This document shows positions 58,601 through 64,000 of a stretch of 64,000 nt of DNA, one piece after another. Source of the stretch: Azorinus chamasolen (Eukaryota; Mollusca; Bivalvia; Cardiida; Solecurtidae). Made by a program: the position numbers and the translations under genes. The stretch spans positions 55,248,431 to 55,312,430 of the forward strand of contig OY755252.1 of assembly GCA_963576725.1 (NCBI GenBank). Direction: 5' to 3'. The notes beneath the pieces are model-generated. The model was not told the origin of the DNA, did no database searches, and saw nothing but the letters and a program-made list of their open reading frames with translations. The number at the start of each line of letters is the position of its first letter. The stretch's first letter is position 1.

Positions 58601-59716
58601 ATCTACTTTGTTTCCACTGGTTACGAGTCACCAGAAGAGTTAACCGGGGCTTAAGTTTTAAATCTAAGTTCGTTGTCAAGCATCTGATTGGTCAGATTTT
58701 GAGTTTCACTAGAGAAAAGGAAAATTTGAGAATTTTTAAGTTTGAAACAATTGTGATAAATAGAGCATTAAATTTTGCTCCTGTAGGAGAAAATGCTCTA
58801 TTTATCACAATTGTTTCAATAGGTGACTTTTACAGAGGTGTAGAATGGCATATTTATGGAGGAAAGGGTTAAGTACTCATTAGAATTGCCTATTGAGTAC
58901 TATAAAGATAGAGATTAGCAAAGAATTATAGAAAAAGACAGAGCAACATGTAAATGTGCATACTCAAGTACTAAAATCGTCATTTCTCCAACAAACCCTG
59001 TGTTGTGACCACTCTTTAGAATGGTCTCGAAGAGAAGATTCTAAAGAGTGGTCACTACATAGGGTTTGGTGGAGAAATAAAAAAGTTATTCTTGAAAATG
59101 TTTTTATTTACACATCTTATCTGGAGCTCTGAAAACATTTTATCAAGATTTTCAAAAACGTCCTCACACCTATAGCTTTGTCAAGTGAATGTATTCATCT
59201 CTAATGATGACAGATTTGTCAGATGCATCTGAGATTTAATATGTGTATTTTGGCCGTTTGTATTTCATATCTAGCTTTTTAATCCTTCGCTTGCTATTCA
59301 CATCAATATACCTACCTGTAAATAATGAAGACCCAGATGAGACAGCTCCTGCAGGAGCTGTCTTATCAGGGTCTGCACTATTTACAAGCTGATTGTGCAA
59401 CCAGTGCACTGCACAGTAGTGATTGCACAGCGAAATACTTGTACACAGTGAAGATATATGTAATACAACAGGGTATGGGTAAAGAAGGAGAAATGTATTT
59501 TAAAATTCAGCAAGAGAAGGGTTAAAAAAAAGTCCTCTCATCTTCACGAGAATGTATTTGTCTCAGATGAGTGACAAGTTTGTCAGCTGCACGTGTGATT
59601 TGATTCTTTTATCTGTTTGTATCTCTCACATAGCTCAAACTTTACGGTACTTTGTTTACAGCTTACAACCACAGAAACCTAAACGGTACGTAGATATAGA
59701 CTCTGTTTATGTGTAG
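46640..59716 (+). CDS. Predicted seven-exon type I membrane protein (collectrin-like layout, tentative)
   Basis: Proposed coding exons: 46,640-46,724; 50,170-50,225; 53,090-53,202; 54,393-54,538; 54,713-54,890; 55,452-55,586; 59,662-59,716. All have AG acceptors and GT donors, and the phases match at every junction (1, 0, 2, 1, 2, 2), giving 255 residues. Exon 1 starts with a signal peptide (MQRLSQYLFILMLMQYTWA|QC). The ectodomain has about six Cys (exons 1, 3 and 4) and one NAS glycosylation sequon. Exon 5 encodes DDEFYGIPPASD, then a span IIIPIAFIILFVIAGM (~170-190). The tail is basic (KKKDSDARRMKIIEDRKKH) and ends DSVYV, a possible PDZ class II ligand. The placement of an EFxGIPP motif just before the span recalls collectrin/ACE2 neck domains, but this is a weak resemblance. 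In-frame TAA at 55,588-55,590 would end a 238-residue form if the last donor is not used. Confidence 0.65.
46803..46893. mobile_element. P4 palindromic MITE
   Basis: TCTCCACCAAACCCTATGTT and CATAGGCTTTGGTGGAG arms with GTGACCACTCTTTAGAATCG / TTCTAATGAGTGGTCAC. It lies in intron 1 of the membrane protein gene. Confidence 0.8.
46920..48097. other. Intron 1, left part: P1 copies
   Basis: P1 or variants at ~47,020-47,060, 47,540-47,620 and 47,753-47,822, and a GTTTGGATCC variant at ~47,945-48,000. No exon is supported. Confidence 0.6.
48162..48208 (+). promoter_or_regulatory. CRE plus ETS-type promoter elements
   Basis: TGACGTCA (48,162-48,169) and GGCGGAAGTG (48,199-48,208) lie 46-93 bp upstream of an ATG (48,255) that is followed after six codons by a consensus splice donor (GAG|GTAAGA). 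This looks like a compact TATA-less promoter. Confidence 0.4.
48255..49398 (+). CDS. Possible small two-exon gene inside the inverted-repeat element
   Basis: Exon 1 would be 48,255-48,272 (MDSHLE) with donor GTAAGA. A phase-compatible acceptor (TTCCAG, ending ~49,164) opens a frame YFRIKREERGIVAVRAGSDQ continuing to PVPRQ and TGA at 49,396-49,398, followed by AATAAA at 49,435-49,440. The product would be ~85 residues. I recognise no domain. An alternative acceptor at ~49,086 gives a shorter unrelated frame. The model is speculative. Confidence 0.25.
49945..50160. repeat. Interspersed repeat related to 17,655-18,200
   Basis: GCCAAGGTGAGCTATTTGGA opens the copy, followed by a CTGTCGTCCAT-like word and ACAACATCTCCTC. 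Truncated just before exon 2 of the membrane protein gene. Confidence 0.55.
50286..50523. mobile_element. P2 MITE copy
   Basis: Hairpin at 50,349-50,415 (GAAACCATTGTGATAAATAG / CTATTTATCACAATGGTTTC). The right end reads GAGGAATGGGTTAA. Confidence 0.8.
50530..50794. mobile_element. P1 MITE, long form
   Basis: Left arm AACCCTTTCCCTGTTCCATG and CAATACCTACTGAATATTCA; hairpin at ~50,680-50,752. It abuts the Helitron-like element at 50,795. Confidence 0.75.
50795..52284 (+). mobile_element. Helitron-like non-autonomous element with ~190-bp tandem repeats
   Basis: The 3' end is CTGTC-CTGC-GACAG (a 5-bp stem) followed by T and CTAG, then a T outside. This is the hairpin-CTRR|T arrangement of Helitrons. 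The body holds five to six ~190-bp units (GGTGTGTTGAACATTGATGT, TTTTGGACTTAGCTTTTTGG, AAGTTTTGGGGTAAGTGTTG) on one strand and about 1.3 units inverted at 50,795-51,045. Between them lies GCCGACGTCTCGACGCCGG. The 5' start (TCTAGG) is uncertain. Frames across the units are artefacts. Confidence 0.6.
52285..53089. other. Intron 2 right part, no gene seen
   Basis: Continues with a truncated P1 (52,290-52,480). A GTTTGGATCC-type palindrome lies at 52,960-53,025. Confidence 0.6.
53280..53750. mobile_element. P1 then P2 MITEs (intron 3)
   Basis: P1 in reverse from TTAACCTTTTCC (53,281) with hairpin 53,318-53,395. P2 from ~53,546 with a short hairpin at 53,600-53,641 that has lost the apex. Confidence 0.7.
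53936..54182 (+). mobile_element. P1 MITE, full-length reference copy with TTAA ends
   Basis: Runs TTAACCATTTACTTCATG to TATAGAGTAAAGGGTTAA. The hairpin 54,074-54,146 reads CAGACCCTGATCAGATGGC / GCCATCTGATCTGGGTC with apex CTCCTACAGGAG. The asymmetric left arm carries ATGACATCATGAATATTAAT and ATGTTTTTGGCCATGACAG. No coding sequence. At least 40 hairpins of this family are visible in the window. Confidence 0.85.
54713..54890 (+). CDS. Membrane-span exon of the type I membrane protein gene
   Basis: Acceptor TTGTCTATTCCAG, donor GTAGGT. Encodes the membrane-proximal region (LFDQARDAIHTETGHW) and the single hydrophobic span. It is the best-supported exon of the gene because the frame, splice sites and protein character agree. 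Confidence 0.8.
54925..55161. mobile_element. P2 MITE with TTAA ends (intron 5)
   Basis: TTAACCCATTCCC to GCGGGAATGGGTTAA, with a hairpin at ~55,032-55,110. Confidence 0.85.
55158..55342. mobile_element. P1 MITE sharing a TTAA with the preceding P2
   Basis: It starts at the TTAA that ends P2 (55,158-55,161) and ends GGAATAAGGGGTTAA. Hairpin at 55,232-55,305 (GACCCTGATCTGATAGCTCC / GAGCCATCTGATCTGG). Confidence 0.75.
55452..55586 (+). CDS. Cytoplasmic tail exon of the same gene
   Basis: Acceptor TTTACAG, strong donor AAA|GTAAGT. The reading is lysine/arginine-rich directly after the span, as expected for the stop-transfer side of a type I protein, then PTYHVNTEETK. Confidence 0.75.
55690..56400. 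mobile_element. P2, P4 and P2 MITE cluster (intron 6)
   Basis: P2 hairpin at 55,796-55,862 with TATGGAGCAA apex, P4 at 55,927-56,024, and a second P2 with hairpin at ~56,216-56,284 and right end GAGGGAATGGGTTAA. Confidence 0.75.
56430..56860. mobile_element. P1 MITE inserted within a P2 MITE
   Basis: P2 left half from ~56,435 to 56,566, then a complete P1 (56,566-56,812, TTTAACCCTTTCCC to GGAAAGGGTTAA; apex CTCCTCTAGGAG at ~56,727), then the P2 right end to TTAA at ~56,852. Confidence 0.65.
56860..57300. repeat. Imperfect ~60-bp tandem repeats (CTTTCACCCAGCTAT motif)
   Basis: Four to five units share AACACACAC, TGTAAAACACTTTCACC and GCTATAGTGAAGCTATG. No coding potential. Confidence 0.65.
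57305..57860 (+). repeat. 45-bp minisatellite, about twelve units
   Basis: Units contain GCATAGCAGCAAGGTAGGC and TTTGCCTCGGAGAGGCAATT. The CCTCGGAGAGG part forms a small hairpin. 45 bp keeps frames open on both strands, which explains the apparent ~110-codon frames. Confidence 0.85.
57930..58105 (+). mobile_element. tRNA-derived SINE-like element
   Basis: A-box-like TAGCTAAGTTGATAAAGC (57,939-57,956) and B-box-like GGATCGAGTTC (57,983-57,993), followed by an unrelated body. The acceptor arms do not pair as in a functional tRNA. Confidence 0.5.
58130..58880. mobile_element. P1 (two copies) and P2 MITEs
   Basis: P1 at 58,132-58,350 (hairpin ~58,258-58,313, apex lost) and a degenerate P1 at 58,440-58,645. 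P2 at ~58,720-58,872, with hairpin AAACAATTGTGATAAATAGA / CTATTTATCACAATTGTTTC. Confidence 0.65.
58979..59083. mobile_element. P4 palindromic MITE
   Basis: ATTTCTCCAACAAACCCTGT / ACATAGGGTTTGGTGGAGAA arms; apex ATGGTCTCGAAGAGAAGAT. Confidence 0.8.
59279..59525 (+). mobile_element. P8 MITE, complete copy with TTAA ends
   Basis: TTAATCCTTCGCTTGCTATT to AGCAAGAGAAGGGTTAA, apex CTCCTGCAGGAG. It lies just upstream of the proposed terminal exon. Confidence 0.85.
59662..59716 (+). CDS. Candidate terminal exon (C-terminus with PDZ-type ligand)
   Basis: Acceptor TTGTTTACAG. The phase fits the previous donor. It encodes NLQPQKPKRYVDIDSVYV and a TAG stop. The short length makes this the least certain exon. 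Confidence 0.45.
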
Positions 59717-59829
59717 TATATACATGTATTTATATTTCACCCTTTATTCTATGAATATTCATTTTAGAAATTATGACATCACGAATATATAATACCTGAA
59801 TTATTACAATGGCATACTTAAACATGACT

Positions 59830-60280
59830 TTTTATACGCCCACCTAATAAAGGTGGTTGTATATTGGTGTGGCCCTGTCCGTCTGTTTGTTCGTTTGTCT
59901 GTCAACATTCTGTTTGTGCGCAGTTTTCTCAGAAAACTTTGATGGATATTAATGAAATGTCACACAAATCTTTAATGCGTCAAGATCTGAAACTGAGTTG
60001 ATTCTGAGGTTCATTTGATTTGTCGTTACGGAGTTATGGTCCTTGCACTTAAAAAAATAATACAAACATGAGGATGGCCATAACTTTTTCATTTTAAATG
60101 ATATTTACCTCAAATTTTTTATATGATTTCATATAAGCTGCTCCATGAGATAAGGTCTTTAAATGTTTGCAGACTATGTGCCGTAAAACTCCTAATAAAT
60201 GCCCTTGCTCTAATATATCCCCCCCCCCCTTTTTATGTAAAAATAACTCACCCGTTCTGACTGAGGTCCATATTTCATAC
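59830..60280. repeat. Interspersed repeat starting ATACGCCCACC
   Basis: TTATACGCCCACCTAATAAA followed by a GTCTGTTTGTTCGTTTG-type tract resembles the opening of the 26,070 repeat. Contains CAGTTTTCTCAGAAAACT and a C-run at ~60,222. Confidence 0.55.
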
Positions 60281-60286
60281 TCTCTC

Positions 60287-60590
60287 TTAACCCTTTCCTC
60301 CATAGGCTATTTTTAGACCCAACCTCTTTGAATAAATCTACCCAATAGGAGCATTTACTGGAGAAAAGTAAAATTTTAGAATTTTGTAGTTTGAAACCAT
60401 TGTGATAAATAGAGCATTTGCTCTTATAGGAGCAAATCGAGGGCTTGGTGCAAAACTATTCTAACTCCTTCACAAAGTGTTTTGTAGTAGTTTTGCACCA
60501 AGCCCTTGAAATGCTCTATTTATCACAATGGTTTCAAGAAGTGGTTATTACAGAGGCGTAGAATAGCGTATCTATGGAAGAAAGGGTTAA
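60287..60590. mobile_element. P2 MITE with nested P3 insertion
   Basis: TTAACCCTTTCCTCC to GAAGAAAGGGTTAA. The hairpin is split at its right side by P3 (60,438-60,508). AAAT is present on both sides of the insertion, while other P2 copies have it once. Confidence 0.85.
60438..60508. mobile_element. P3 MITE nested in P2
   Basis: CGAGGGCTTGGTGCAAAACT and AGTTTTGCACCAAGCCCTTG ends; 71 bp; 4-bp target duplication AAAT. Confidence 0.85.
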
Positions 60591-60599
60591 AAAACGCTC

Positions 60600-61870
60600 C
60601 CATGGGTATTACAGGTTTTAAAAGGAGCTTGTTGCATTTTGTATACAGGTGGTTGCTTAATGCAGAATAAAAGCAGTGCAGAAGGCTCCTATTGGAACTT
60701 TCTGCATTGCTTTCAGTCTGCATTAAGCTACCACCTTATTGTATAATATAGATCTGATTCTACAGTTCATGGAGGAAAGGGCTTAATACATCCCAGATGA
60801 CTCCTACAGGAGCCAGCTGATCTGGGTCTGCTCTGTTTGCAAAGGTGTATTATACATGTATAGAGAAAGTGGTTAACTCTTTCCCCAATAGAAACACCTT
60901 TCACACATTTGCAAACAGAGTAGACCCAGATCCGATGAATCCTATAGAAGCTGTCTGATCAGTGTCTGCCCCATTTGCTAATTGAATTTGATAGTTCTGT
61001 TTCTTTACTTTTTAAAATGACTACAATTTTCCACCTTCCATATTTCATAAATAACTGTTTCATTCATGAATACTCAGGAGGTATTGAAACGTAGAATAAA
61101 CATTTATAAAACATTAAGAAATAACAATGTCATGAATATTAACTAGATTGATTTGTAATTACAGCATATGAATATAGAAAATCTTAGCCAGGGCTGAAAC
61201 TGTATCATCATATTTACATCTTGCAGTAAAGTGTTAGGAACAATATTGTAACAAACAATATGAGAATGGAGAATCATAAATGAGGGGAATATATCAATTA
61301 CTACGGGACTCAAAGATAGGATCCCTTTTATTGGAAGGATCCCTTTTATATTAAGCAGTAAAAGTGTTATGAAAAAGTATCACATAAACTACTCTACAAG
61401 ACAACAGAACTATAAAAAGGCTCTAGTCTAGGCTTTAACCCTTTACTCCATAAATACAACTTTCTACATAAAATGTATACCTTTGCAAACAGAGTAGACC
61501 CGGACCCAGATCAGATGACTCGTACGGAAGCTGTCTGATGAAGGTCTGCTCTGTGTGCTTATGATATAATATAGATCAGGGTCCATGCTTATAAAACCTT
61601 TAGTTGAGTCTGAGAACTCAAATCTGACCAATCAAAAGCTTGAGAACGAAACTCAGACTCAACTAAAAGCTTTATAAGCATGGACCCTGATTCTACAGTT
61701 TCTGAAATGACCAAAACTTTCCCATGCTCATGTGTCATTAAAAAAATTAAAAAATATGAATATTCATGATGTTATTATTTCCTTCATGAATATTCATGGA
61801 GTTTAAAAATGGTTAAGTCTAGCAGCGAAAGTGTTACAGACAATATAGAAACTAGAACCATGAAATAAGT
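60600..61870. mobile_element. P1-rich cluster with a P6-like hairpin and nested P7
   Basis: A P6-like hairpin (TAATGCAGAATAAAAGCAGT / CTGCATTAAGC) lies at ~60,658-60,732. P1 cores at ~60,783-60,845, 60,910-60,980 and 61,480-61,563. P7 (61,569-61,691) is inserted inside a P1 (between ATAGATC and TTCTACAG). Confidence 0.65.
61569..61691. mobile_element. P7 palindromic element nested in P1
   Basis: GGGTCCATGCTTATAAAACC and GCTTTATAAGCATGGACCC arms; inner TGAGTCTGAGAACTCAAATC. The short arms differ at the left, so the left side has mutated. Confidence 0.75.
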
Positions 61871-61879
61871 AACATATTT

Positions 61880-62330
61880 GAAATAGTAACCCTTTACTCC
61901 ATAAATACGCTTTTTAAGCCTTTGCAAGACCCAGATCAGATAGATCCTATAGGAGCCATATGATCAGGGTCTGCTCTGTTTGCTTATGATATAATATGGA
62001 TAGGATTCTACAGTTTCTGTCATGGCCAAAAATAGACATGTCCATATGTTATTATATCAAATTAATTTAATTATTATTCATGACATCATTATTTCTTACC
62101 TGAATATTCATGGAGTCAAGGGTTAAACACTTACTGACTGATTAATGACTGATTGTTTTAATAATTGTTGGTTAATAGTAATTTTCATGATGTCATTATT
62201 TCTTACATGAACATGCATGGAGTAGAGGTTTAACTTAATCTTTATAATGTAAAAATTTCAAGGGAAAACTGTAGGAACAGATCTATATAAGAGCCATCTG
62301 ATCTGGGTCTACTAAGTTTGCAAAGTCATT
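61880..62330. mobile_element. P1 MITE copies
   Basis: P1 core at ~61,925-61,983 with left end AACCCTTTACTCCATAAATA; a second, mostly right-hand arm at ~62,160-62,330. No gene. Confidence 0.65.
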
Positions 62331-62557
62331 AACCCATTCCATCATATTGACGACTTTTGACAACTCTGTAAAAGTCAGTTTGTGAAACCATTGTGATAAA
62401 TAGAGCATTTTCTCCTATAGGAGCAAATGCTCTATTTATCACAATGGTTTCAAACTACAAATTTCTAAACATTTTCCTTTTCCCTAGTTAATGCTCCTTT
62501 TCGGTAGATTTATTCAAAGAGGTTGTACCTAAAAATAGCCTATAAGGTAATGGGTTA
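62329..62557. mobile_element. P2 MITE reference copy
   Basis: Perfect hairpin at 62,384-62,451 (apex CTCCTATAGGAG, 62,412-62,423). The left end TTAACCCATTCCATC is intact. The right end has lost its final TTAA (GGTAATGGGTTAT). Confidence 0.85.
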
Positions 62558-62780
62558 TGGGCGTATCTATGGAGTAAAGGGTTAGAAATGGAGTTTTGGT
62601 TGCTTGAAAGTTGTCTAACCCAAGAGATATTTTACTTAACCCTTTACTCTATAAATATTTGCAAACAGAGTAGACCCAGATCAGACGGCTTCTGAAACCC
62701 AAGACCTTGCCTGATAGAAATAAGTTGCAAGCCATACCCCCACCCGTTTTGTTATCTGTTGTCTGATGACTAATCTTTAA

Positions 62781-63790
62781 TTAACCCTTTCCCTCATATA
62801 AACGCTTTTTCACACCTTTGCAAACAGAGTAGACCGAGATCAGACGGCTCCTATAGGAGCCATCTGATCAGAGTCTACTCTGTTTCCATATCATATTATG
62901 TAGATCAGATTCTACAGTTTTAGTCTAACGTAAAACTTCACTTGAAAAAGTTCACCTTATAAAACATATGTTAATGAATATTTATGAAGTGAACAATTAA
63001 TGCTTAACCCTTTCCCTGTTCTGTATTTAGGCTAATTTTCAGTTCCTACTGAACATTCATTAACAAAATAGTTAAAAAGAATCCGGAAGGTGGAACATTG
63101 TAGACATTATAGAAAGTAAAGAAACAGATCTATCAAATTCTATTAGCAAACAGAGTAGACCCTGATCAGACGGCTCCTCTAGGAGCCATCTGATCTGGGT
63201 CTACTCTGTTTGCAAATGTGTGGAAACACGTTTGTTTGAGGGAAAGGATTAAGTAATCGTTAGGGAAAGGGTTAATAACATGTGAATACTAATGCCTTAG
63301 CCTGGAATGGTCTCACTTTGGATTGATTTTGGCTCATATATTGTTAATCCTTTACCCCATGAACATTCATGTAAGAGATAAATTAGATTAATCTCAAAAC
63401 GAACATGAACACAGAAAATATTGGCCATGATAGAAACTGTAGAATCATATTTATATTATATCATAAGCAAACAGAGTGGACCCAGATCAGACAGATCCTG
63501 TAGGAGCTGTCTGATCTGGGTCTACTCTGTTTTGCAAAGACATAGAAAGGTGTATTTATGGAGTTAACATATTCCCTCATATTGACACCTTTTGACACCT
63601 CTGTCAATGTCACTCTTTGAAACCATTGTGATAAATAGAGCATTTGCTCCTACGGGGGAAATGCTCTGTTTATCACAGTGGTTTCAAAACTACACAATTC
63701 TAGAAGTTTCCTTTTTTCTAGTAAATGCTCCTTTTCAGTAGGTTTAATCAAAGAGGTTGGGTCTAAAAATAACCTATGAGGTAATGTGTT
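62781..63790. mobile_element. Chain of TTAA-sharing MITEs (P1, P1, P1, P2)
   Basis: P1 reverse 62,781-63,007; P1 forward 63,004-63,252 (it shares the TTAA at 63,004-63,007); P1 ~63,344-63,567; P2 63,564-63,790 (it shares the TTAA at 63,564-63,567). Apices at 62,848-62,859 (CTCCTATAGGAG) and ~63,176 (CTCCTCTAGGAG). Confidence 0.75.
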
Positions 63791-63804
63791 GAGGGTTTAA
63801 CTGT

Positions 63805-63945
63805 ATAATGGTTTTCTTCTTCAGCCAAATGATACTGTCTAATGGTTTTCTTCTTCAGCCAAATGATACTGTCTATAGTGTTTTATACATACCCCTCCCC
63901 CTTGCAAATGTTTTATACATACCCCTCCCCCTTGCAAATGTTTTA
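63805..63945. repeat. Two adjacent short direct duplications
   Basis: TAATGGTTTTCTTCTTCAGC with its ~14-bp tail occurs twice, then GTTTTATACATACCCCTCCC with CCTTGCAAAT occurs twice. They look very recent, or could be an assembly artefact. Confidence 0.8.
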
Positions 63946-64000
63946 TTTGTGTGGTACTGGTTTATACTGGACTTTTGGAGGGGTTTTCTCACAGTCCCTC

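Overview
The window is eukaryotic, AT-rich, gene-poor and packed with repeats. It is most likely from a marine bivalve, probably a heterodont clam. This is an inference from four things: permuted (EN-RT) Penelope-like retroelements of the Naiad type with in-frame TGA codons, mollusc-style interspersed repeats, tandemly duplicated LRAT-domain genes, and very dense palindromic MITEs. No bacterial gene organisation, rRNA or functional tRNA gene was seen.

Layout. 1-9,030: a mosaic of truncated, tandem and inverted Naiad copies from at least two subfamilies (called A and B here). The most complete copy (2,477-5,284, minus) carries an N-terminal GIY-YIG endonuclease, a CxC linker and a reverse transcriptase (RT). 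10,330-16,800 and 34,240-40,620: two copies of a segmental duplication, each with an intronless LRAT-family gene. The second gene is intact (913 codons at 35,188-37,929). The first is a pseudogene with a nonsense codon, a Naiad insertion and a frameshift. Both units also hold a decayed 3' remnant of a further LRAT paralogue. 16,640-25,580: degenerate tandem copies of a non-coding low-copy segment, invaded by a SINE, a miniature LTR element (TRIM), a mariner MITE and tandem repeats containing nuclear-receptor-type half sites. 25,600-34,200: no gene seen; MITEs and simple repeats.

41,000-64,000: one multi-exon gene (46,640-59,716) whose seven putative exons join with consistent splice phases. 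The predicted product is a 255-residue type I membrane protein: signal peptide, ~145-residue ectodomain, one membrane span, basic tail and a possible PDZ-binding C-terminus. Its introns are filled with palindromic MITEs. Intron 1 contains a 1.66-kb element with perfect 29-bp terminal inverted repeats, enclosing a CRE/ETS promoter-like site and a possible small two-exon gene. Intron 2 contains a Helitron-like element with ~190-bp tandem repeats.

MITE families are labelled P1-P8. P1, P2 and P8 have TTAA ends (piggyBac-like). P5 and P6 have CAGT ends with TA target duplications (pogo/Tc1-like). P3 has 4-bp target duplications. P4 and P7 are long palindromes of unassigned type. The most unusual signals are: (i) four in-frame TGA codons, and no TAA/TAG, in the long Naiad copy, two of them exactly at conserved cysteine positions; (ii) an LRAT protein with one intact catalytic domain followed by four degenerate copies in which the catalytic Cys position is always Ser; (iii) the same palindromic apex CTCCTATAGGAG at the centre of several otherwise unrelated palindromic families.
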